Origin: Aphanomyces cochlioides
Taxonomy: Eukaryota; Oomycota; Saprolegniomycetes; Saprolegniales; Verrucalvaceae
Direction of reading: 5' to 3'
DNA: 64,000 bases
Assembly: GCA_019828595.1 (NCBI GenBank)
Contig: JAHQRK010000001.1
Span: 3,286,001-3,350,000 of the forward strand
Numbering within the stretch: position 1 is the first letter of the stretch; each line of letters opens with the position of its first letter. The translations under genes were made by a program, and so were the position numbers. Under the pieces are notes generated by a model. That model was not told where the DNA came from. It did not search any database and worked only from the letters and a program-made list of their open reading frames with translations. Of the stretch, positions 55,517 to 64,000 are shown piece after piece.

Positions 55517-55698
55517 TATTCGATTTTGCACGCAGTTTCTTTTACAAAACGAGGAAGATTCCGAATTTATAGAGTTTTTGTATGGCCTTTTTAAATTTCT
55601 GTATTTTATTTTTACTTGTATTGGATGGAATCGATAAAAAGCCAGAAAAAACTTTTTTTGCTCAACTTTGAATTTTCAAACAAGTGAGCGGATCAATC

Positions 55699-56429
55699 AT
55701 GATGGCAACGCCGATCACGCCGAAAGGAAAAGAGAAGAAAGAGAAGAACGGCATGTGGACATATGAAGAAGAAGTCACGATGCTCAATGCCTACCTGAGT
55801 GCGATCAAAAAGTCGACCAATATGACGAATATGGAGAAACGAAAGTGTTGGGATGCAGTCACACAAGCTTGCCACGAACAAGGATGCACTTGGGACAAAG
55901 ACCAAATCTATTTCAAGTACAGCCGCATTCTATACGACTTTAGTTTGTGGAATTTTGTTCGAAAATGCCGGGGGGCGATCGTCGACCCCGTCACGGGATT
56001 CATTACGCTGTCGGAAGAAGGTTGGGAATTCGCGATCCAAAAGAAACCAAAATGCGTGAAATTTCGCACGAAAGGATTTGTCCACAGAGAGATCATGGAA
56101 GCTATTACAGGTTTACTCAGACGAACTTTTTCATCGTGCTGAGATCTTGTTTAGGTGAAGATGGGACGCATTATGAACACGATCCAGCAGAACTGGATGC
56201 CCAACTGAAAAAAGGCGAAAAACGAGGGCGAAAGAAGTTAGAGCGATCTGGTGATGGTCCAGCAAAGAAACAACCAAGAGGAGTGCAAGACTTGGCCGCC
56301 AGTGAGCTCTTTTCTGCTGAAACTATGCGCAATTTGAATGACTATTTAAGAGCTGGGACTCGGGCATTTGATGCGCTTGCGCAATACCTTGAGCAAGAAC
56401 GATTAAAGAATGATCTCTCGACGATATGA
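55699..56429 (+). CDS. Myb/SANT-like DNA-binding domain protein
   Basis: 228 aa in two exons, 55699-56110 and 56155-56429. The N-terminal 130 residues match the Myb/SANT-like domain found in Harbinger-associated and plant/oomycete proteins: GMWTYEEEVTMLNAYLSAIK, KRKCWDAVTQACHEQGCTWD, QIYFKYSRILYDFSLWNF, GFITLSEEGWEF. The C-terminus has a nuclear-localisation-like block (KRGRKKLERSG) and a helix near the end. No transposase domain is attached, so it is probably a domesticated Harbinger-type factor. Target sites are unknown. An upstream ATG at 55684 in the same frame is not present; the frame there starts with GTG. Confidence 0.75.
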
Positions 56430-56477
56430 GCGACAATCTCCAACCATTTTACATTAAATAAATCGTATGACAGGTCG

Positions 56478-59312
56478 TTACTCGATCCATTTCATTTGTC
56501 TGGCAGCTTCCATGTCAGCCATATCCAAAATGGCCCACATGTCGACATTCACTTGGCGTGGAGGACGTGACGGATGCACAATTGCCTCCAATGCAGATGC
56601 ACATTCGTGAAGCAACTCCAAGCCGTGGAAATCTGGCATTGCCATCGCGTTGCTACGTTGCAGGATTTGAATTGATTGCTTCAAAGCTTTCATTCCCGAA
56701 ATCACAACTCGTTCTTGGCTGCGACCAATAGAGGCATTTCCAAATGATTCCATAATGGGCATTGCTTCTGGAATTAGTTCCAGCACAGATTGCACCGACT
56801 CCAACGATAGATCATTGTAGAAACGACTTGAGGCGGCTTGCCAGCTGTGGCAATATGTTGATAACGGGCTCTGTTGACACTCGATGTGCGACACCACGCC
56901 GAAATATCCGACTCCGAGGAGAGCCAATATGACGATCAAGAGGACAACTCGGAAGCAGAAGACCACAACACGTGTGATAACAGACGGACTCTTTGAATCA
57001 GATGCTGATGATGTCGAGAATGATGCACCAAGGGCGAGGAGAGTAGGTAGATGGAGCTCCAATTTCTTGACACTTAATGCTCCGTACTTTCGCTTGAGAA
57101 GCTGAATCAGCTCACGCTCTTTGCCAGTGTACGCCTTCACTATGGCACAGACATCTTTGATTTTGTCAGGTTGATGCGTCTTGTACAAATCATTCAAAAG
57201 GTACGTCAGATTGACATTGCTTGGAGATACTGGAGGAGATGTCGGAGTTGTTTGGGCTGAATGACTGTTCGCATCCAAAGTCGGAGGGTGGGAGAGTTCG
57301 AACGGGTCATGAATTGGGTGCTGGAGTCGAGGCTTTTGGCGTGGCGAGCGTGGCTTTTGGTAAATATTAACTGGTTCGATCGGAGGTTGGGATACGTTGC
57401 TGTTCGTATGTGGCTGTGGAGGAGGGTTTGCTTGAACAAGTGGCAGTGCTTCGGCAACTGGTGAAGCTAGTTTTGGTGCTTCTTGAGAAGACCTGGGGGA
57501 GTTTGATTCCTCAGAGTTGCTGCTATTGCTGTGGCGCATGATGCATGACTTGAGAACTTTTTCTTCAGGTAAATGCTCATGGGACGTGGGTGCCAACGGT
57601 GGCTTCTGTAGATGAACGTCATTGACAAAGACGTCTGGTGCCATGACAAATGGAGCAGGGGCCGGTTCAGCCTGGACCAAGAGTGCAGCAACATCCTCCT
57701 GCGATGGACCTGGCTGGGCCACATTTGACGCAGCGTTGCTCCATCGTTGTTCCAGAGACAGTACTACATCGTTGCCATAATATTGCTTCAATTCTTGGAC
57801 AAGAGTCTGTTCTCGTCCAGTGTAATCCCGAGTCAAAGAGTCAACGATAGGAAGCTGCGAATTGTCATGAGCACTGAAAAACTCAGTCAATAATTCGCGG
57901 AATGATTCTGAAGATGGTGCCTCTGTATATGGAGGTTTTGTAGGAGATGGATTGGCGCTTTCGCCTGCTTCTCGGATGGTTGCCATTGGAGCCGAGTATG
58001 AGTGGTTTGGAAAGTCACGATTGATAGAGCTTGTTGATGAAGACAAAGCCGCGGTACCATGATTTTTCTCGAGAGCCTTTCGAAGGGCCTCAATTTTGGC
58101 TTGCAATGCATCGATCTCATGGCTCTTCTTGGCCAGTTCTTGAGCTTTTTGATCTCGTTCTTCTTCGATTTGCCGTACACTAGACTGGAGTTTGTTTACT
58201 GCACCGTACGAACGTGCCAAGTCTTCTTGGGCTTTTGTTTTGATCGACTCCAGATGTGTCCGGAGACTTGCTTCTGAACTCTGAAGCTCCTTGATGTACC
58301 CAATCAAACTATGCACACTGTTCTTGGTTGGAATCAATTTGGTGACAAGAGCTTCTGTCCGAACTTTTAAAGAGCCTTGACTTGATGTGCGACTGTTTGC
58401 AGGGCTAATCGGTGCCTGGCTCAAGTTATTTGCTCGTGTCCGCCCGGGACTTGCATCTCGCTTGGTCCTGCCGCTACTGTTTATGCCAGTGGAATTTCGA
58501 AAGGCTTCCGAGGTGAGAAGCAAGCCAGAGAGACCCATGCGAACTTTTTGGCGTGCAGACAAGCCTTCGTCGGGATTGATGTGGTTTGGGGTTTTCGGTG
58601 GGTCGACTTTGGTCTTGTGTTTCGCCCTTGGTGTCCGAGGTTCTTCATCTTCGTCCAAAGCTGCAGGTAAGCTGGATGGTGGTTGTACTTGGTTTATGGG
58701 CGGAGCTGTTTGGTCGATTGATGCAGATCCAGAGCTACTGTCCACAGAGAGTGTGCTAGTCGTGGACGATTGTCCAGGGCTTCGTTTAGGTATACGTGTG
58801 ATACCATTCGGAGTTTGGATTGCTGCTGACGAGTTTCGAATCGGTAATGGATCGTTTTCTGCAAAGAATCCTCGAGGCTTCGATGGTGCAGTCGTCGGTC
58901 TGCGTTGATACAATGGCGAGTCATGCACCATGTGTCTGACATGGCTCAGTGATGGTTTCCACATGGGTTCAGCCACAGGATGGGGTGGTTGATTCAAAAA
59001 CGCACGAGGAATGCCATTTTTCCTATTTTCCTTGTCGCTGTCAGCTCGCGGAGGGGACTGTTGCGTTGATTTTGGCGGCGTCGTCCTCGCGCCAAACCGG
59101 GACATGGGCTTGCCTGGCGGTGGCGGAACCACGCTTGTCACCGCCGGTGCACTGTCTTGATTCTGTAAAGCGCTTGGCTTGCGTCCATACGGCGGGCTCC
59201 TTGACAGTCCGTGGCTTTTCTCTTGTGTATGCGACGTCATTCGAAGCTCGGCGTCACCCTTGTCGCCTTGCCCTGCACTTTGAATTTCTCGTTTGAAACA
59301 ATAGCCAGACAT
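56478..59312 (-). CDS. Coiled-coil, single-pass membrane protein with duplicated module
   Basis: 944 aa, one exon. Residues 1-320 are disordered, rich in Ser/Pro/Arg (several SP and TP sites). A coiled coil follows near 330-415 (EERDQKAQELAKKSHEIDAL). Two related modules of about 55 aa lie near 470-525 and 700-755: SLTRDYTGREQTLVQELKQY and AIVKAYTGKERELIQLLKRK, each ending in YG. A membrane helix (VVVFCFRVVLLIVILALLGV) follows near 780, then a soluble C-terminal helical tail. The order suggests a tail-anchored or type-II scaffold. No enzyme motif was found. It ends 48 bp from the convergent Myb/SANT stop. Confidence 0.75.
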   Translation of the reverse strand: MSGYCFKREIQSAGQGDKGDAELRMTSHTQEKSHGLSRSPPYGRKPSALQNQDSAPAVTSVVPPPPGKPMSRFGARTTPPKSTQQSPPRADSDKENRKNGIPRAFLNQPPHPVAEPMWKPSLSHVRHMVHDSPLYQRRPTTAPSKPRGFFAENDPLPIRNSSAAIQTPNGITRIPKRSPGQSSTTSTLSVDSSSGSASIDQTAPPINQVQPPSSLPAALDEDEEPRTPRAKHKTKVDPPKTPNHINPDEGLSARQKVRMGLSGLLLTSEAFRNSTGINSSGRTKRDASPGRTRANNLSQAPISPANSRTSSQGSLKVRTEALVTKLIPTKNSVHSLIGYIKELQSSEASLRTHLESIKTKAQEDLARSYGAVNKLQSSVRQIEEERDQKAQELAKKSHEIDALQAKIEALRKALEKNHGTAALSSSTSSINRDFPNHSYSAPMATIREAGESANPSPTKPPYTEAPSSESFRELLTEFFSAHDNSQLPIVDSLTRDYTGREQTLVQELKQYYGNDVVLSLEQRWSNAASNVAQPGPSQEDVAALLVQAEPAPAPFVMAPDVFVNDVHLQKPPLAPTSHEHLPEEKVLKSCIMRHSNSSNSEESNSPRSSQEAPKLASPVAEALPLVQANPPPQPHTNSNVSQPPIEPVNIYQKPRSPRQKPRLQHPIHDPFELSHPPTLDANSHSAQTTPTSPPVSPSNVNLTYLLNDLYKTHQPDKIKDVCAIVKAYTGKERELIQLLKRKYGALSVKKLELHLPTLLALGASFSTSSASDSKSPSVITRVVVFCFRVVLLIVILALLGVGYFGVVSHIECQQSPLSTYCHSWQAASSRFYNDLSLESVQSVLELIPEAMPIMESFGNASIGRSQERVVISGMKALKQSIQILQRSNAMAMPDFHGLELLHECASALEAIVHPSRPPRQVNVDMWAILDMADMEAARQMKWIE

Positions 59313-59463
59313 GCGATCTTATTTTATAATCAAATGCAAATCCCATGCACTTGGAGGCTATTTTTATCTTGATCTAATAATAAATTCGCTCATTGACGTG
59401 GAAAATAAAATAAATTTTTGGTAAAAATGGAAAATTAAATACTTTCCAATTTGAATGGACGAA

Positions 59464-59763
59464 TCAACGTCCAGCCAAGATGACGACGATGCAAGACGTG
59501 AAAATCTCGTCATAGACTAGTTTGGTGCTTGTATTTCTCAAGGCGACAGATCTAGGCCGTCGTTTTACTTGTTCGTATGAGCTTTCCAAGTCATTTAATC
59601 GAGTCTGTGTGGTGCTGCCCGATGGAATCATGTTTTTGTAGATTTTTTCACAATTGCCACGTGTATCCACAAGTGTACAACGCAAACATTTAAAAATACG
59701 GCAATGTCTCAGTGCCCGTTGTTGCTTGCTGGCCGCGTTCTGAAAGAATTTCCTAGATCTCAT
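59464..59763 (-). CDS. Small hypothetical protein
   Basis: 99 aa, ATG at 59763. Basic N-terminus, Cys pair (CRIFKCLRCTLVDTRGNC), then helical LNDLESSYEQVKRRP, and a hydrophobic end. Flanks are AT-rich without other genes. No family recognised. It may be a real small gene or chance ORF. Confidence 0.35.
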   Translation of the reverse strand: MRSRKFFQNAASKQQRALRHCRIFKCLRCTLVDTRGNCEKIYKNMIPSGSTTQTRLNDLESSYEQVKRRPRSVALRNTSTKLVYDEIFTSCIVVILAGR

Positions 59764-60092
59764 AGCGCTCTATTTAGCTAATGAAGATGCCGTGTGCACA
59801 TACACCAAGCCGCGAACGTTATAGCACACCTCAATGTTCTATTTCTACCACAGCAATTTGTTCGAATCAATGCAATACTGTGTAAATTAATATAGTGTAT
59901 CATTCAATTCACAAATTCAAATTTGAAAACCGAAAATAATCTTGACAAATAATATTTTGTATAAATTTATGGAGCAACATTTGGGCTCACAACATGACCC
60001 TCACGAATTTCGGGCTTGTGATTGGTTGACCTGAAATCTTACAGCGGTCGCCGACGTGTGGGGTTCCGTGCGTCAGATCTATCCCACGACGC
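59764..60092. other. Intergenic region upstream of SFI1-like gene
   Basis: About 330 bp, AT-rich to 59970, then mixed. No TCCGGATA element, no ORF. Confidence 0.45.
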
Positions 60093-63000
60093 ATGGACGA
60101 TAGCTCCAGTGATGACGCCGAGCTATACAATGCGCCGAGAGAAATGCGAACCAAGTCCATGACACGACCACGCTCATATGACGAAGTATACGCTTCAACA
60201 ACGACATCGTTGGAGAAAGATTCGCAACAAATGCTGTTGGCATTGTACTATTGGCGCCAAAAACTGTGCAGCAAGACGTTCCAGCAATGGCGACATGCGG
60301 TGTCCTTATCGACTGCGATGCAAGCACACCGATCATTCCATCATCAATCAACGTTTTACAATGATCATGATGACCATAGACCAAGTCGAGGGCGACGAGG
60401 AACCAATTCAATTTTGAAGCGACAGCAGCGCATGAAAAAGACAATTGACGACGACGAGGACTCGTCAGATGCGTCGTCCGAGTGGAGTTTTCGATTGGCC
60501 TCGGCGCACACACTTCGTCATCCTACCATTGCACCGTCAACACAACAAATTGCTCGACAGCGAAATACCATCTACAAGACAATGCAACAACAAGATGCAC
60601 AGCGTCAACGCATGGCGGCCATCAAGACTCGATACTCTCTCCTTGATCAAGTGTTTTCATCGTGGAAAGCTGTGGTTGCATCAACGCGACCTTATCGTGA
60701 TGCTCTGAAGCAAAGTGCATTAACTCATTGGCGCAGGCGCTCATATCGACTGGTCTGGACATCTTGGCGAGCTTTTCGTCATCGCAAAATGGAATCTCTT
60801 CGTGCAAGGCAACATGCAAAATTGCAGCGTTATCAAATGGCTTTTCGGGTATGGATCCGCTTTACGACAGTGCTGAAGAGCGCAACCTTTGTTCATTCAA
60901 AGCACGAAGCAAAGATGCAAATCTGCTACTGGCGCCAATGGAAACAAGTCTATTCGATGCGCCAAAAGTGGCGAGTTCTGATATTTTACTTCGCATCGCA
61001 GCGTCGATCGAAGCAACTCAACCTATGCTGGAGAACGTGGGTAATTTGCGCCACTGCATCGCGCCAGAAGACTGTCCTCACAAATAGAGCTCTGTCGTGG
61101 AGGCGAAAATCATTGCTGCGCTCAAATTTCAATAATTGGCATCAGGTTATCGACATAGATGGATCCAATAAGACTATACAGCTCCAGAAAACTGTTGCAG
61201 AAACCACTGCTGTGCGAAGATGGCACAGGTGGACACTTCGGCGGCGGCAATATTGGGATAAACTTCAGCTAGCCGATGTTTGGGATGCGAGTCGCGTCTC
61301 TCGGCATATCATGCGACGATGGCGAGCTTTCCTTCTTATTCGAGCGCATGAGAATCATCAATGGCAACGCGCAATTTTGGCGTCACGTCGGCGATACCTC
61401 AATGAGTTCTTTATTAAATGGATAGAGACATCAAGACGAAAGAGGAATGCGAGAGACCAGAGAACATTTGCCGAGCACTGGCATGTTTGCCAGTGCCGAT
61501 TCCGACATTTCTCAATGTGGAAGCAATTCAAGGAGCAGCGAGAAAAGTTGCGCATGGCTGTATTGCATTTCTACAGCGTCACGACTGAAAATGTCTTTCA
61601 TATGTGGCGTCGGTACGTCTTCACTTGTCGCCTTATGGGCTCATTTTCATCTAGATTGGTGCAAGACATTTTGAAAGCACGGTGGAAAGCCTGTGAAATG
61701 GCTGATATTAACCGAAGAAACCTCATGGTGCATTCATTTGTCGCCTGGCGAGACACGGCTCACCGTCAGCACTACCTCAATTTACTGAGATGCCGCTTAC
61801 AGATTAGATTCGGCCATTCAACACTCCGACGACACCTTGAGGCTTGGAAAGCCTTCCTTGTACCAAAGAAACACCGAAGACATCTCTATGCAACATTTCA
61901 AAGCCAAGCAATGCACCGATCGTTGCGATCTGTTTTTCTGCAGTGGCGAGCGGTCGTTGCTAGCCTTCATGAATGGAGGCGATTTATTTGCGCACTAGAC
62001 CAAGGTCACGACGACAAACGCCTCCGTTACGGTTTCCATCAATGGCATCTTAACTCGGTGGGTCTCTCTTTGGCTAAGAGTTTGAAGTGCCGTCGAAAGG
62101 CAGTAGTATTTATGACTTGGATCACTTGGGCACAAGTTCGCAAGGCAAAATACCGGCGAGTAGAGCAGGCAATCTTGTGGTGGTCCGACCGACTGATCGA
62201 GCAAGTACTATTAAAATGGCGGGGACATGTCCTCGGTATGCGAAGTACCCGCAATTGTGGTACTCACATTCGACTGGCAACTCAAAGATGCTGCGTGGCC
62301 ACTCACTGGCAATACTGGAAACTGCAATGGAATAATGTCAGGCACGGCGCAACAGCAACAGCTTGGAACCGACGGCAGGTCCTGAATAAAGTGTTTCAAG
62401 CGTTCCGCCAAGTGGTCGCAACGACGATTCAAGAGAAAAAAATCAGACGAGCAGCTCAACTCCTACTCACGGGAAGGCTCAGCACAGTTTACTTTGACAG
62501 GTGGAATGAATATGTCGCCCAGCGAAGATATTTGAAGGATCAAACGGCCCTAGCTCGAGAGCATTATATGACCAGGATAGTTTCGCGTACATTCCGTGCT
62601 TGGCAAGGAGTGCATTCCCAAATGCAAGAAAACGTGGCATTGTTAGCTGCGTGGACACGAAGACAGATAAAAGTTGCCATTTCCCGTTGGCATATCTTGG
62701 CTCGAGCGACCTCAACGGCCAAGTGGCAAATCGAGGCAAGTCGATCTTACTATCGGACAGGATTATGTCGCAAAGTGCTCTACGCTTGGGAAGAGGGAGC
62801 TGCATTGAGGCACCATATAAAGACTTTGCAAGCATCAACGTTTGACCACATGCTTCACTTTCGAGTGGAGCAAGCCATTCGCAGACTTGAGCCCCACGCA
62901 TCATCAAGGAAAACCTTAAAGGCCATGAACGAGAGCGCCGAAAAGTTGTGGAGAAAGCGAAGGATGCACATGGCTGTCCTCAACTTGCGAAGTGCTGCCG

Positions 63001-64000
63001 AAGCCGTCGGAGTACTAAGGAAGCGCTTCAAGCAAGCTCAGGCATGTGTTGGTTCGTTGGTGCAATATTCTCACTGCAATTTTTAGGCTTGGAACAAGAC
63101 ATGTTTGCTTCGCCGCGTATGGTCCGCTCTTGTAGCATCTACAAAACGGAGTCAACACGTTCGTCGAATGTTGATTGACGTGCTCGGATCTCAGTCGCAA
63201 GCTAAATTGAAGAGCACATTTCATCGCTGGCAATTGCTGATGCATCGACAACATCGTCTTCGCGAAGGAATTGAATTTGCGACTCAAAATTCTCTGACTA
63301 GAGGTGTACGCCAATGGCGTGCGTGTACTCACGATTCAAGGCGCATCCGAAGCTTATTGCGCGTGATGGAGACTGTCCTTGTTGGACACAGTGCTAACTT
63401 TTATTTTCTTGCATGGAAGACGTATTGTGCAGATCGTCGTAATAAAAAACAACTGGAAATGGCGGCGATCGCGATGGCCAAAAATCTCCTCCGGCGACAC
63501 ATGTGGCAGTCATGGTGTACTTATGTGTCGAGACAACGGTGTTTATACATTGCCCTTGAGAAGCGACAAGTGTACCACGCCCAACTTGCTTGGAGGGGTT
63601 GGTGTCAGTTTATCCATCAGCGCCGCATGAAAAATGCAAAGCTTGAGGTACAAATTTCTTCTAGAGTACTTCAATCATGCGTTTGACCTTAGCTTGCATG
63701 CCTGCATTTTGCTTCAAAATGTCTCCGACGTTGTTGGACAAACTGGCGAAGAGCGGCCGAAAGTATTCGCGACGAAGACGACAAACGAGTGGCAAAGAGT
63801 CATCGACTACGGTTGTTTCGTTGGGCCTGGCGTCACTGGAAGCTATTTAAGCACAATGCTGTACTCTTACGAAGAGTCACTCTATATTGGAAACAGCGGC
63901 ATCTTCGCTTATGCTTTCGCCATTGGGATTTGTAAAGTTTATTGCCACAAACATTGTACATTATGCCTTGTAGATATCGAGATCATCGTGTCCATCATGC
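60093..64000 (+). CDS. SFI1-like centrin-binding repeat protein (3' end beyond window)
   Basis: More than 1200 aa visible, continuing past the window end. The first exon alone (to about 63041) codes for some 980 aa. Trp-rich repeats every 30-36 residues have the form xxxFxxWRxxxxxxxR (for example LDQVFSSWKAVVAST, RLVWTSWRAFRHRK, HMWRRYVFTCRL, LRSVFLQWRAVVASL), the SFI1 centrin-binding motif. Family members line the half-bridge, basal body or centriole. Later exons are 63089-63649 and from 63693 (splices about 46 nt). The first intron has either a GC donor after GCTCAG or a GT donor 6 bases on; both keep frame. N-terminal residues 100-150 are acidic and Ser-rich. Length is typical for SFI1 (over 900 aa). 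Confidence 0.88.

Noticed and set aside
1..64000. tRNA, rRNA or other structured RNA genes
   Set aside because: No tRNA box A/B pattern or rRNA segment was found by eye on either strand; a tRNAscan run would be the decisive test.

Overview
The window looks like gene-dense nuclear DNA from an oomycete, most likely of the Saprolegniales (Aphanomyces/Saprolegnia group). Nearly every gene has very short spliceosomal introns (about 40-50 nt, GT...AG), and neighbouring genes are 30-300 bp apart. The gene set is eukaryotic and stramenopile-like: a PGK with a mitochondrial-type leader, a selenocysteine SPS, a protein with a pathogen-related (plant-PRP-like) domain, and long ankyrin arrays of the AMDYAA..GH type. 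A full-length squalene synthase argues for Saprolegniales, because Phytophthora and Pythium relatives have lost sterol synthesis. The assignment is inferred; no ribosomal marker is present.

Layout. 0.2-3.4 kb: VPS39/TRAP1-like endolysosomal tethering factor (+). 3.7-5.4 kb: alpha-kinase (+), convergent with an EF-hand two-pore cation channel (5.4-7.9 kb, -). 8.0-10.6 kb: PPP-family phosphatase (+), sharing an 85-bp bidirectional promoter with the channel and convergent with a TKL kinase carrying a C-terminal SAM domain (10.7-12.5 kb, -). 12.8-14.6 kb: ABCF2/Arb1-type ribosome-biogenesis ATPase (-). 14.6-15.4 kb: hypothetical Cys-rich protein (+). 15.5-17.3 kb: CHMP5/Vps60 and the meiotic factor MND1 (+). 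17.5-19.2 kb: secreted mucin-like protein (-).

19.2-34 kb is an accessory island. Two paralogous cytochrome P450 genes lie tail to tail (20.3-22.0 + and 29.3-31.0 -). Between them are a CLASP-like fragment, an inverted copy of its 3' end, a Mutator-like transposase remnant, three 12-bp-period minisatellites, and a well-bounded Merlin DNA transposon (27167-28643; 68-bp terminal inverted repeats, 8-bp target duplication AATTAATG) whose transposase is broken. A retroelement gag-like gene and unresolved sequence follow.

34-64 kb returns to compact housekeeping genes: FYVE-TBC RabGAP, squalene synthase, a small KEN-box/D-box protein that resembles a divergent securin, MSH5, PGK, PH plus pathogen-related-domain protein, ankyrin-repeat protein, HRD1 ubiquitin ligase, selenophosphate synthetase 2 with an in-frame TGA (Sec) and a recognisable SECIS hairpin, a TPR/cNMP-binding protein, a Myb/SANT-like protein, a coiled-coil membrane protein, and the start of an SFI1-like centrin-binding-repeat protein cut by the window end.

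The main recurring signal is a palindromic element, TATCCGGATA, usually as a dyad CCGGATA(n)TATCCGG. It lies 30-190 bp upstream of about ten of these genes, including MND1, MSH5, PGK and the securin-like gene, and also inside both terminal inverted repeats of the Merlin transposon.
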